NCBI RefSeq assembly: GCF_029223485.1
Contig: NZ_JARHTP010000020.1
Span: 124,001 to 188,000 of the forward strand
Source: Streptomyces coacervatus
Lineage (GTDB): Bacteria > Actinomycetota > Actinomycetes > Streptomycetales > Streptomycetaceae
Direction: 5' to 3'
DNA length: 64,000 bases
Positions 26,187 through 35,394 of the stretch are shown piece after piece (within the stretch, counting starts at the first letter, position 1; each line of letters starts with the position of its first letter). Below the pieces are notes generated by a model. The model had not been told where the DNA came from, ran no database searches, and saw nothing but the letters and a program-made list of their open reading frames with translations. The translations under genes and the position numbers were made by a program.

Positions 26187-26466
26187 AGGTGCTTCACCCC
26201 CTCCGGGATCTCGTAGAACGTCGGGTGCCGGTACGGCTTGTCGGCGGCCGGCTCGAAGAACGGGTCCTTCTCGTCCGGGGAGGACGCGGTGATCGCGGAC
26301 GAGGGGACGACCCAGATCGAGACGCCCTCGCCGCGGCGGGTGTACAGGTCGCGGGCGTTGCGCAGGGCGAACTCCGCGTCCGGCGCATGCAGGCTGCCGG
26401 CGTGGGTGTGCGAGAGGCCGCGGCGTGAGCGCACGAAGACCTCCCACAGGGGCCAGTCGGTGTTCG

Positions 26467-26470
<4 letters not shown>
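26183..26470 (-). CDS. paaB: Phenylacetyl-CoA epoxidase small subunit PaaB
   Basis: A 95-residue protein of the PaaB family, a small component of the ring-1,2-epoxidase complex. It begins MTNTDWPLWEVFVRSRRGLS and contains HAGSLHAPDAEFALRNARDLYTRR, both characteristic. ATG overlaps the paaA stop, and its own stop overlaps paaC. Confidence 0.95.
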
Positions 26471-27489
<1,019 letters not shown>

Positions 27490-27527
27490 GCGGTCCCCCT
27501 CGACCTGGGCTCTGTCCGGAGCTCGCT

Positions 27528-27546
27528 CCCGACCGATCGTTCGGTT
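27528..27546 (-). promoter_or_regulatory. Probable TetR operator upstream of paaA
   Basis: Read on the minus strand it is AACCGAACGATCGGTCGGG, identical over 19 bp to the site between paaN and paaH (32529-32547). ACCGA and TCGGT form inverted arms 4 nt apart. The TetR gene at 34114 is the likely binder (PaaR-type role). Confidence 0.7.
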
Positions 27547-27590
27547 CGTGCGATTCCATGGTGGGACGGGCGCCGTAAGGTGTCAACCGC

Positions 27591-27623
27591 TGTGGATAAC
27601 CTGCGGGCGTGCCCTGTGGACAA
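27591..27623 (-). other. Tandem pair of DnaA boxes
   Basis: TTATCCACA (27591-27599) and TTGTCCACA (27615-27623), both on the minus strand and 24 bp apart, in the paaA/DUF5819 gap. Confidence 0.55.
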
Positions 27624-27794
27624 ACGGGGCGACCTCGCGTACGTCGCGGCGAGCTCGGCCCGACAGGGGCTGTGCCCCGCGGGCAGGCCTGAGTACCGTG
27701 CCCGTGCGAGTGCGGTGGCGAGGTGCGCACAGGCGGTACGGCACCCCGCGGCCGGGCGGCCGGAAGACGGACCGGGATCGGGAGACGGGGCGGA

Positions 27795-28688
27795 ATGGAC
27801 GCGTACGGCACAGACTCGGACGCCCGGCACGGGCCGGACGGGCCGGGCAGGCCGGGCGATGCGCCCGAGCCGGATGGTCCGCCCGAGCCGGACCGGTCGC
27901 CTGTGCCGGACAGCCCGGCCGAGCTGGGCGGAGCGGACCGGACGGCCGATCCGCGGGACGTTCCACCGGACGCCGCCGCATTCGATCCCGGTGCTGCTGC
28001 CTCTGTGGTCGCTCCCGCCCCCGGCCCGTACGCCGAACCCCGCACCGGTGTGGCCGCCCTCTCCCTGCGCTATCAGATCGGCGCCGCGCTGGCCCTCGCG
28101 GTCGTCGCCGTCGTCGTCTGTGTGCACGTCGGCATGGTGTTTCTTCACGTCGCGCCGTCGAACACGCTGACCAAGGCGCACGGCAAGGCGATCGACGACT
28201 GGATCTACCCGGAGTTCGAGCAGAACTGGAAGCTCTTCGCACCGAACCCGCTGCAGCAGAACATCGCCGTCCAGGTCCGTGCCGAGGTGCAGGCGAAGAA
28301 CGGCGAGGTGCGGACCACCGGCTGGTACGACCTGTCCGCCCAGGACGGGCGGGCCATAGACGGCAATCTGCTGCCCAGCCACACCGAGCAGAACGAGCTG
28401 CGCCGGGCCTGGGACTTCTTCGTCGCCACGCACGACACCAACAACCGCCCGTCGGGGCTGCGCGGCGCCCTGTCCGAGACATATCTGCGGCGCATAGTGG
28501 TGCTGCGCCTGGACCGCGACGACGCAGCCGGGAAGGGCGGGGTCGTCGAGCAGGTCCAGGTCCGTTCCCGTACCACCAACGTGCCCCCGCCGAAGTGGAG
28601 CGCCGAGAAGATCTCGGACAAGCCCATGGACCGCGTGCTGCCCTGGTGGCCGGTCACGGCCGCCGACACCGACGGAGACGCCCAGTGA
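27795..28688 (+). CDS. DUF5819 family membrane-anchored protein
   Basis: A 297-residue protein. The first 95 residues are Asp/Pro/Gly-rich and disordered; a membrane helix follows at about 96-117 (IGAALALAVVAVVVCVHVGM); the rest is a probable extracytoplasmic domain (FEQNWKLFAPNPLQQNIAVQVRAE) typical of DUF5819. ATG start with a weak GGGGCGG upstream. Its stop overlaps the GTG of the HTTM gene, so the two proteins are made together. Function is unknown. Confidence 0.82.
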   Translation: MDAYGTDSDARHGPDGPGRPGDAPEPDGPPEPDRSPVPDSPAELGGADRTADPRDVPPDAAAFDPGAAASVVAPAPGPYAEPRTGVAALSLRYQIGAALALAVVAVVVCVHVGMVFLHVAPSNTLTKAHGKAIDDWIYPEFEQNWKLFAPNPLQQNIAVQVRAEVQAKNGEVRTTGWYDLSAQDGRAIDGNLLPSHTEQNELRRAWDFFVATHDTNNRPSGLRGALSETYLRRIVVLRLDRDDAAGKGGVVEQVQVRSRTTNVPPPKWSAEKISDKPMDRVLPWWPVTAADTDGDAQ

Positions 28689-29902
28689 ACCGCTTCGCCC
28701 TGTCGGTCTCCGCCGCCATCGCCCGCATCACCGAATCGGCGCTCGGCCCCTACCAGACCGCCGTGATCCGGATCGGCTTCAGCGCGACCTGGCTGCTGTT
28801 CCTGCTGCGCGAGTTCCCCCACCGTGAGGAGCTGTACGGCCCCGGCAGCCCCTGGAGCTGGGACCTCGCCCAGCAGCTGATCGCGTCCAACAGCGCCTTC
28901 ACGGCCCTGATGTGGTCGGACGGCCGGGGCTGGTTCGAGTTCGTGTACGCGCTCGCCGCCCTCTCGAGCGTCCTGCTGCTGCTCGGCTGGCGCACCCGCA
29001 CGATGTCCGTGCTGTTCATGATCGGTGTGCTCTCGCTGCAGAACCGCAGCGTCTTCATGGGGGACGGCGGCGACAACGTCCTGCACCTGATGTCCGTCTA
29101 CCTCGTGTTCACGCGCTGCGGGCAGGTCTGGTCGCTGGACGCGCGGCGGGCACGGCGTGCGGGTGAGGCACGCGCGCGTGGAGAGCACGTTTCCGACCGG
29201 GTCGGCCCGGCCCTGTGGGCTGTGCTCGGGGTCGCGCTGATCGCGGCGACCGTCGGTGGCCGGTTCGACGGCGCCGACCCGACCGTGCCCGTGATCCTGT
29301 GGGGCGTCTGGCTGGCGCAGGCCCTGTGGTGGGTGGTCGGGCGCCGGGCGAAGAGCGGTGAGCCCAGGATCCTGCTGGACGTCGTCGCCAACATCGTGCA
29401 CAACGGCGCCCTCTTGGTGATCATGATTGAGGCCTGTCTGATCTACGCGACGGCCGGCTGGTACAAGATCCAGGGCACGCGCTGGCAGGACGGCACCGCG
29501 GTCTACTACCCGCTCCACCTCGACTACTTCTCGCCCTGGCCCGCGCTCGCCGACCTGCTGTCGTCCAGCGGCACGATGGTGATGCTCGTGACCTACGGGA
29601 CCGTCATCGTGCAGGTCGCCTTCCCGTTCACGCTGTTCAACCGGCGGGTCAAGAACGTCCTGCTGGCGGCCATGATGACCGAGCACGCCGTGATCGCCGT
29701 GATCCTCGGGCTGCCGTTCTTCTCGCTGGCGATGATCGCGACGGACGCGGTCTTCCTGCCGACGTCGCTGCTGCGCCGAGTGGGCGGCTGGGCGGCACGC
29801 GCGCGTGGCCGCGCCCTGGCCGCCCGCGGCGGCCGTACGACGCTGTCCGGTCCGCGTGCCCCGGAGAACCCCGAGCCCAAGCACGCGAGCTCCACGGCGT
29901 GA
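28685..29902 (+). CDS. HTTM domain protein (vitamin-K-carboxylase-like membrane protein)
   Basis: A 405-residue multipass protein of the HTTM family, related to the membrane part of vitamin-K-dependent gamma-carboxylase. About eight helices are visible (for example LSSVLLLLGWRTRTMSVLFM and MSVYLVFTRCGQVWSLDAR). Conserved family stretches are RIGFSATWLLFLLREFP and GWYKIQGTRWQDGTAVYYPLH. Bacterial HTTM proteins are mostly uncharacterised. It is coupled to the DUF5819 gene. The 3' end, including the stop, is duplicated 35 bp downstream. Confidence 0.85.
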   Translation: MNRFALSVSAAIARITESALGPYQTAVIRIGFSATWLLFLLREFPHREELYGPGSPWSWDLAQQLIASNSAFTALMWSDGRGWFEFVYALAALSSVLLLLGWRTRTMSVLFMIGVLSLQNRSVFMGDGGDNVLHLMSVYLVFTRCGQVWSLDARRARRAGEARARGEHVSDRVGPALWAVLGVALIAATVGGRFDGADPTVPVILWGVWLAQALWWVVGRRAKSGEPRILLDVVANIVHNGALLVIMIEACLIYATAGWYKIQGTRWQDGTAVYYPLHLDYFSPWPALADLLSSSGTMVMLVTYGTVIVQVAFPFTLFNRRVKNVLLAAMMTEHAVIAVILGLPFFSLAMIATDAVFLPTSLLRRVGGWAARARGRALAARGGRTTLSGPRAPENPEPKHASSTA

Positions 29903-29939
29903 GCGCCGAGCACATGCACGCGAGCTCCACGGCGTGAGC
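29881..29939. repeat. 24-bp direct repeat duplicating the HTTM gene end
   Basis: The 24 bp at 29881-29904, which end just past the HTTM stop codon, are repeated exactly at 29916-29939. The distance between copies is 35 bp, and each copy carries a TGA. Confidence 0.85.
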
Positions 29940-29971
29940 CCCCCCTCCCACGCGCACGTAGGCTGCACGCC

Positions 29972-30736
29972 ATGACCGACCCCGCCCCCGACCCCGTGAG
30001 CGCCTGGCGCCGTCTCGCCGGCACCTGCGTGCTGCTCGACGGTTTCCACGCCCTCAAGCACGCCTTGCGCTTCGGAGCCGAGGTCCCGGTGGCGGTCACC
30101 GCCGACCGGCGGGCGGCGCTCGCCCTCGCCGCCGAGCTCGCCCCCGATGTGCGGGACACGCTGGCCGGACTCCTCACCGAGGTGCCGGAGCCTACGTACC
30201 AGAGCCTGGTGCCGCGCCCGCATCCCACCGCCGTCGCCGCCTTGGCCGTACGACCGTCCCGCGCGGCCAACCTCGACAAGCTGGCGCACACCCCCCGCAC
30301 CGCCCCCGTGGTGGTCCTCGACAACCCGCGCAACCTCGGCAACGCGGGCGCCGTGATCCGCCTGGCCGCCGGGTTCGGTGCGACCGGCGTGGTCACCACC
30401 GGCACGCTCGACCCCTGGCATCCGACGGTGGTCCGCGGCGGTGCGGGACTGCACTTCGCGACCGCCGTGGAACGGCTCGCCGTCGACGAACTGCCGGCGG
30501 GCCCGCTCTTCGCCCTCGACCCGGAGGGCGACGACATCCGGGGCGTCAAGCTCCCGGACGACGCCGTCCTCGCCTTCGGCTCCGAGCGCAGCGGACTGTC
30601 CGCCGAACTACGCGCGCGTACCGACCACTTGCTGTCCCTGCCGATGCGCCCCCAGGTCTCCAGCTACAACCTCGCGACCAGTGTGGCCATGACGCTGTAC
30701 CACTGGAGCGCCACAGGGGGCGCGATCAGCTCCTAG
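29972..30736 (+). CDS. TrmH/SpoU-family RNA 2'-O-methyltransferase
   Basis: A 254-residue enzyme that should transfer a methyl group from S-adenosylmethionine to a ribose 2'-OH in rRNA or tRNA. The three SPOUT motifs are clear: NPRNLGNAGAVIRLAAGFGA, FGSERSGLS and SSYNLATSVAMTLYHW. The N-terminal part differs from classic TrmH. Its stop overlaps the stop of the convergent paaN gene in a palindromic CCTAGG. Confidence 0.88.
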   Translation: MTDPAPDPVSAWRRLAGTCVLLDGFHALKHALRFGAEVPVAVTADRRAALALAAELAPDVRDTLAGLLTEVPEPTYQSLVPRPHPTAVAALAVRPSRAANLDKLAHTPRTAPVVVLDNPRNLGNAGAVIRLAAGFGATGVVTTGTLDPWHPTVVRGGAGLHFATAVERLAVDELPAGPLFALDPEGDDIRGVKLPDDAVLAFGSERSGLSAELRARTDHLLSLPMRPQVSSYNLATSVAMTLYHWSATGGAISS

Positions 30737-32439
30737 GCCTCGCGGCGCACCTCGACCACCCGGAAGCGGTTCGCCACGAACGCCCCGTCGCACAGTGCCG
30801 AGTTGGCCGCCGGGTTGCCCCCGGACCCGTGGAAGTCCGAGAACGCGGCCGTCTGGTTGACGTACACCCCGCCCGTGAGGTTCAGCGACAGCTGGGCGGC
30901 CTCGTCCAGGCAGACCTCCTGGACCGCCTGCTCGACCTCCTCGTCGGTCGTGTACGCGCCGACCGTCATCGCGCCCTTCTCACGGATCGTGCGCCGCAGC
31001 AGTTCTGCCGCGTCCGCGGCCGAGTCGACCGCGACGGCGAAGGAGACGGGTCCGAAGCACTCGCTCATGTAGGCGGCCTCGTCGTCAGCCCCCTCCCAAT
31101 ATTTCCGCGCGCCGTCCAGTTTCACGATCACCGGAGTGCGCACGACCGCGTCCGGGAACTCCGGGTTGCTGATCTCCCTTGATGCCAGGGCGACTTCACC
31201 GAGACCGGCCGCCGCTTCCAGGCGGGCCTTCACGTCCGGGTTGACGATCGCGCCGAGCAGGGCGTTCGCGCGCGCGTCGTCGCCGAGGAGGCCGTCGACG
31301 GAGCGGGCGAGGTCGGCGACCACCTCGTCGAAGGTCTTGGGGCCCTCGTCGGTGCGGATGCCGTCGCGCGGGATCAGCAGGTTCTGCGGGGTCGTGCACA
31401 TCTGACCGCTGTACAGGGACAGCGAGAAGGCCAGGTTGGAGAGCATGCCCTTGTAGTTCGCGGTCGAGTCCACGAGCACCGTGTTGACGCCGGCCTTCTC
31501 CGTGTAGACCTGCGCCTGGCGGGCGTTGGCCTCCAGCCAGTCGCCGAACGCCGTCGAGCCCGTGTAGTCGATGATGCGGATCTCCGGGCGGGTGGCCAGC
31601 GTCTTCGCGATGCCCTCGCCGGGGCGCTCGGCCGCCAGCGCCACCAGGTTCGGGTCGAAGCCCGCCTCGGCGAGCACCTGGCGCGCGACCTGCACGGTGA
31701 GAGCGAGCGGCAGCACCGCGCGCGGGTGGGGCTTCACCAGGACCGCGTTGCCGGTCGCCAGGGAGGCGAACAGGCCCGGATAGCCGTTCCACGTCGGGAA
31801 GGTGTTGCAGCCGACCACCAGCGCGATCCCGCGCGGGACCGGCGTGAACTGCTTGGTGAGCGCCAGCGGGTCGCGCTTGCCCTGGGGCTTGCTCCACTCC
31901 GCCGCGTCGGGCGTGCGGACCTGTTCCACGTACGCGTACGCCACCGCCTCCAGGCCGCGGTCCTGCGCGTGCGGGCCGCCCGCCTGGAACGCCATCATGA
32001 ACGCCTGGCCGCTGGTGTGCATGACCGCGTGCGCGAACTCGTGCGTCCGGTCGCTGATCCGCTTGAGGATCTCCAGACACACCACCGCGCGCATCTCCGC
32101 GCCGGCGTCGCGCCACGCGCGCTGTCCGGCCTTCATGGCGGGCAGCAGGACGTCGACGTCCGCGTGCGGGTAGGTGACGCCCAGCTCGATGCCGTACGGC
32201 GAGACCTCGGCGCCCACCCAGTCGTCCGTGCCGGGCTGGCCGAGGTCGAGGCGGGTGCCCAGGAGCGCGTCGAAGGCGGCCTTGCCCGCCGCCGCGTCCA
32301 GGCTGCCGTTCTCGCCGTACGCCTTGGGATGTTCGGGGTGCGGGGACCAGTACGCGCGTGTGCGGATCGCTTCCAGCGCCTGGTCGAGGGTGGGCCGGTG
32401 CTTCGCGATCAGCTCGTGCGTGGTCAGGTCGGCGGCCAT
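30733..32439 (-). CDS. paaN: PaaN, phenylacetate-pathway aldehyde dehydrogenase
   Basis: A 568-residue aldehyde dehydrogenase of the PaaN type. It begins with an N-terminal extension (MAADLTTHELIAKHRPTLDQ), then has VVGCNTFPTWNGYP, the nucleotide region IIDYTGSTAFGDWLE, and the catalytic cysteine in YSGQMCTTPQN (about residue 345). Pathway knowledge: it oxidises the ring-opened semialdehyde formed from oxepin-CoA. There is no fused MaoC hydratase domain, unlike E. coli PaaZ. It is divergent from paaH with an operator between. Confidence 0.9.
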   Translation of the reverse strand: MAADLTTHELIAKHRPTLDQALEAIRTRAYWSPHPEHPKAYGENGSLDAAAGKAAFDALLGTRLDLGQPGTDDWVGAEVSPYGIELGVTYPHADVDVLLPAMKAGQRAWRDAGAEMRAVVCLEILKRISDRTHEFAHAVMHTSGQAFMMAFQAGGPHAQDRGLEAVAYAYVEQVRTPDAAEWSKPQGKRDPLALTKQFTPVPRGIALVVGCNTFPTWNGYPGLFASLATGNAVLVKPHPRAVLPLALTVQVARQVLAEAGFDPNLVALAAERPGEGIAKTLATRPEIRIIDYTGSTAFGDWLEANARQAQVYTEKAGVNTVLVDSTANYKGMLSNLAFSLSLYSGQMCTTPQNLLIPRDGIRTDEGPKTFDEVVADLARSVDGLLGDDARANALLGAIVNPDVKARLEAAAGLGEVALASREISNPEFPDAVVRTPVIVKLDGARKYWEGADDEAAYMSECFGPVSFAVAVDSAADAAELLRRTIREKGAMTVGAYTTDEEVEQAVQEVCLDEAAQLSLNLTGGVYVNQTAAFSDFHGSGGNPAANSALCDGAFVANRFRVVEVRREA

Positions 32440-32528
32440 GCGGGACCAACTCCTCGTCTTGTGAACTCTTCGTCGAGCTCATGACCTGGGCAGAAACATG
32501 GGCAGGAACAGCCGGTCAGAGTTAGAGT

Positions 32529-32547
32529 AACCGAACGATCGGTCGGG
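32529..32547 (+). promoter_or_regulatory. Probable TetR operator between paaN and paaH
   Basis: AACCGAACGATCGGTCGGG, identical to the site before paaA but on the opposite strand. It is centred in the 160-bp divergent gap, so one bound dimer could control both genes. A single DnaA-like TTTTCCACA lies nearby at 32568-32576 (minus). Confidence 0.72.
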
Positions 32548-32599
32548 ACAAGGGGGTCCGCCGCATCTGTGGAAAACCCCGTGCGGGAGGATCGCGCAC

Positions 32600-34117
32600 A
32601 TGACAGCACTCGACCTCAGCAGCCCCGTGGCCGTCGTCGGCACCGGCACCATGGGCCAGGGCATCGCCCAGGTCGCGCTGGTCGCAGGCCATCGCGTACG
32701 GCTCTACGACGCCGCAGCCGGGCGTGCCCGGGAAGCGGCCGAGGCGATCGGCGCCCGTCTCGACCGGCTCGTCGAGAAGGATCGGCTCACGGCCGCCGAC
32801 CGGGATGCGGCGCGCGACCGTCTGCTGCCCGCCCAGAGCCTGTCCGACCTCGCTGACTGCTCCCTGGTCGTCGAGGCCGTCCTGGAGCAGCTGGACGCCA
32901 AGCAGAGTCTGTTCCGTGCGCTGGAGGACCTCGTCGGCGAGGACTGTCTGCTCGCCACCAACACCTCCTCCCTGTCCGTCACCGCCATCGGCGGTGCGCT
33001 GCGCAACCCCGGCCGCCTGGTCGGCCTGCACTTCTTCAACCCCGCCCCGCTGCTCCCCCTCGTCGAGGTCGTCTCCGGGTTCGCCACCGACGTCTCGTCG
33101 GCCACGCGCGCGTACGAGATGGCGCGCGCCTGGGGCAAGACACCGGTCGCCTGCGCCGACACCCCAGGCTTCATCGTCAACCGCATCGCCCGCCCCTTCT
33201 ACGCCGAGGCCTTTGCGGTTTACGAGGCGCAGGGCGCCGACCCCGCCACCATCGACGCGATCCTGCGCGAGTCGGGCGGCTTCAAGATGGGCGCCTTCGA
33301 ACTGACCGACCTCATCGGGCAGGACGTCAACGAGTCCGTCACCCGCTCGGTGTGGCAGTCCTTCTTCCAGGACGTGCGCTTCACGCCCTCGCTCGCCCAG
33401 CAGCGCCTGGTCGAGTCGGGCCGGCTCGGCCGCAAGAGCGGACACGGCTGGTACGACTACGGAGACGACGCCGAGCGCCCCGAGCCGCACACCGCGGAAC
33501 CCGCACAGCAGCCCGCGTACGTCGTCGCCGAGGGCGACCTGGGCCCCGCCTCCGAGCTGCTCGCGCTGATCCGCGAGGCGGGCATCGCCGTGCGCGAGGA
33601 GGAAGAGGACCACGGCACCCGCCTGGTGCTGCCGAGCGGCGGTCAGCTGGCGCTCGCCGACGGCCAGACCTCGGTCGAGTTCCGGGACGTCGTCTACTTC
33701 GACCTCGCCCTCGACTACCGCAGGGCGACCCGTATCGCCCTGTCCGCCTCCCAGGACACCGCGCCGGGGACCCTCGCCGAGGCCATCGGCCTCTTCCAGG
33801 CGCTCGGCAAGGACGTCAGCGTGATCGGCGACGTCCCCGGCATGATCGTCGCCCGCACGGTCGCCCGGATCGTCGATCTCGCGCACGATGCCGTCGCCAA
33901 GGGCGTGGCCACCGAGGAGGACATCGACACGGCGATGCGCCTGGGCGTCAACTACCCGCTCGGGCCCTTCGAGTGGAGCCGCAGGCTCGGCCGCAACTGG
34001 GCGTACGCCCTCCTCGACGATCTGCATCTGCGCGACCCCTCCGGACGCTACGCGCCGTCCCTGGCGCTGTACCGCCACGCGTACGCCTCCGACAAGCGGG
34101 AGGGCAGCACGTCATGA
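32600..34117 (+). CDS. paaH: 3-hydroxyacyl-CoA dehydrogenase (PaaH-type, tandem C-terminal domains)
   Basis: A 505-residue NAD-dependent dehydrogenase acting in phenylacetate or fatty-acid beta-oxidation. The Rossmann loop is VAVVGTGTMGQGIAQV (about residues 10-25); LATNTSSLSVTAIG and GLHFFNPAPLLPLVEVV follow. The first C-terminal domain includes DTPGFIVNRIARPFY, and a second, similar one lies near residues 395-490 (VIGDVPGMIVARTVARI), as in PaaH/PaaC. GGGAGG upstream. Its stop overlaps the regulator start (ATGA). Confidence 0.92.
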   Translation: MTALDLSSPVAVVGTGTMGQGIAQVALVAGHRVRLYDAAAGRAREAAEAIGARLDRLVEKDRLTAADRDAARDRLLPAQSLSDLADCSLVVEAVLEQLDAKQSLFRALEDLVGEDCLLATNTSSLSVTAIGGALRNPGRLVGLHFFNPAPLLPLVEVVSGFATDVSSATRAYEMARAWGKTPVACADTPGFIVNRIARPFYAEAFAVYEAQGADPATIDAILRESGGFKMGAFELTDLIGQDVNESVTRSVWQSFFQDVRFTPSLAQQRLVESGRLGRKSGHGWYDYGDDAERPEPHTAEPAQQPAYVVAEGDLGPASELLALIREAGIAVREEEEDHGTRLVLPSGGQLALADGQTSVEFRDVVYFDLALDYRRATRIALSASQDTAPGTLAEAIGLFQALGKDVSVIGDVPGMIVARTVARIVDLAHDAVAKGVATEEDIDTAMRLGVNYPLGPFEWSRRLGRNWAYALLDDLHLRDPSGRYAPSLALYRHAYASDKREGSTS

Positions 34118-34704
34118 CCACCGCAAAGCGCGACACGTACACCCCGGAGACGCTGCTGTCCGTCGCCGTCCAGGTCTTCAACGAGCGCGGCTACGACGGC
34201 ACCTCCATGGAGCACCTCTCCAAGGCGGCCGGCATCTCCAAGTCGTCGATCTACCACCACGTGGCCGGCAAGGAGGAGCTGCTGCGCCGCGCCGTCAGCC
34301 GGGCGCTCGACGGGCTCTTCGGGATCCTCGACGAGGAGCACGCGCGCGCGGGGCGCGCCGTCGACTGCCTGGAGTACGTCGTCCGGCGCATGGTCGAGGT
34401 GCTGATCGGCGAACTTCCGTATGTGACGCTGCTGCTGCGCGTGCGCGGCAACACGGGCACCGAGCGGTGGGCCCTGGAGCGGCGCCGCGACTTCGACCAC
34501 CAGGTGGCCGAGCTGCTGAAGGCGGCGGCCGCCGACGGCGACGTACGCGGGGACGTGGAAGTGCGGCTCGCGACAAGGCTGGTCTTCGGGATGATCAACT
34601 CGATCGTCGAGTGGTACCGGCCGGACGGGCACGGCATGAGCGAGCGCGAAGTGGCCGACGCCGTCGTGCAGTTGGTCTTCGGGGGGCTCCGCAAGGAGGC
34701 CTGA
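34114..34704 (+). CDS. TetR-family regulator of phenylacetate genes (PaaR-like)
   Basis: A 196-residue TetR repressor with an N-terminal helix-turn-helix (about residues 10-56: YTPETLLSVAVQVFNERGYDG, HLSKAAGISKSSIYHHVAGK). The ligand domain resembles PaaR/FadR-type acyl-CoA sensors. It overlaps paaH (ATGA), which ties it to phenylacetate or acyl-CoA metabolism. The shared word ACCGAACGATCGGT before paaA and paaN/paaH is the likely target, with phenylacetyl-CoA as expected inducer (inferred from pathway precedents). Confidence 0.82.
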   Translation: MTTAKRDTYTPETLLSVAVQVFNERGYDGTSMEHLSKAAGISKSSIYHHVAGKEELLRRAVSRALDGLFGILDEEHARAGRAVDCLEYVVRRMVEVLIGELPYVTLLLRVRGNTGTERWALERRRDFDHQVAELLKAAAADGDVRGDVEVRLATRLVFGMINSIVEWYRPDGHGMSEREVADAVVQLVFGGLRKEA

Positions 34705-34719
34705 GCGGCCACACAGGGT

Positions 34720-35220
34720 TCAGCCCTGCGGCTCCAGGTCCTCCTCCTCGAACACCAGCAGCGTGCGCGTGCTGAGCACTTCGGGCATGGCCTGCAGGCG
34801 GGTCAGCACCAGCTCGCGCAGTGCCTTGTTGTCCGGTGTGTGCACCAGCAGCAGTACGTCGAAGTCGCCGCCCACCAGGGCGATGTGGGAGGCCCCGGGC
34901 AGCTGTCTGAGCTGCTCGCGCACCGTGCGCCACGAGTTCTGGACGATCTTCAGGGTGACATACGCCGAGGTGCCCTGACCTGCGCGCTCGTGGTTGACGC
35001 GGGCCCCGAAGCCGCGGATGACGCCGTCCTCGATGAGGCGGTTGATACGCGCGTAGGCGTTCGCGCGTGAGACATGCACCCGTTCCGCGACCGACCGTAT
35101 CGACGCGCGGCCGTCCGCCTGGAGCATCTGCAGGATGTCCAGATCGATGGCGTCGAGGGGCCGCGGCTGTGGCAGGGGACTGCCGCCCTCCGGCCCGTCG
35201 GCCATTTGTTCAGGTGCCAT
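34720..35220 (-). CDS. bkdR: Lrp/AsnC-family regulator (BkdR-like)
   Basis: A 166-residue regulator with an N-terminal helix-turn-helix (LDAIDLDILQMLQADGRASI, VHVSRANAYARINRL) and a C-terminal RAM ligand domain (VALVGG...DVLLLVHTPDN). Divergent to the bkd copy A operon, the position of BkdR in other bacteria, which senses branched-chain amino acids. ATG 35220 has GGAGGCGGGGG upstream. The assignment as bkd regulator rests on location and family. Confidence 0.82.
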   Translation of the reverse strand: MAPEQMADGPEGGSPLPQPRPLDAIDLDILQMLQADGRASIRSVAERVHVSRANAYARINRLIEDGVIRGFGARVNHERAGQGTSAYVTLKIVQNSWRTVREQLRQLPGASHIALVGGDFDVLLLVHTPDNKALRELVLTRLQAMPEVLSTRTLLVFEEEDLEPQG

Positions 35221-35265
35221 GTCCCCCCGCCTCCCTACCATGGACGTACTGCGTTCATTTCAGGT

Positions 35266-35287
35266 TGTGGAGAACCGTTTGTCCACA
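35266..35287. other. Inverted pair of DnaA-box-like sequences
   Basis: TTCTCCACA on the minus strand (35266-35274) and TTGTCCACA on the plus strand (35279-35287), 4 nt apart, in the bkdR/bkdA gap. A DnaA pair here overlaps the region where a regulator would bind. Confidence 0.5.
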
Positions 35288-35320
35288 GCCTGAAGGTGCC
35301 TGTAGCCAAAATGTGCCGAC

Positions 35321-35339
35321 GACCGAACAATCGGTAGGT
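35321..35339 (+). promoter_or_regulatory. Degenerate copy of the paa operator upstream of bkdA
   Basis: GACCGAACAATCGGTAGGT matches the paa operator word at 15 of 19 positions and keeps the ACCGA/TCGGT arms. It is 56 nt before the bkdA ATG. It may bring the keto-acid dehydrogenase under the same TetR regulator. Confidence 0.5.
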
Positions 35340-35394
35340 GAGGCGCATCACTCCCGTGGCGCGCCTGAAGCCGCTCCCACGAGGAGGTGCCGTC

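Larger units (their letters stand above)
27490..27794. other. Divergent region between paaA and the DUF5819 gene
   Basis: About 305 bp holding the paaA promoter and the start region of the DUF5819 gene. It contains the operator-like word at 27528-27546 and two DnaA boxes at 27591-27623, listed separately. Nothing else stands out. Confidence 0.5.
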
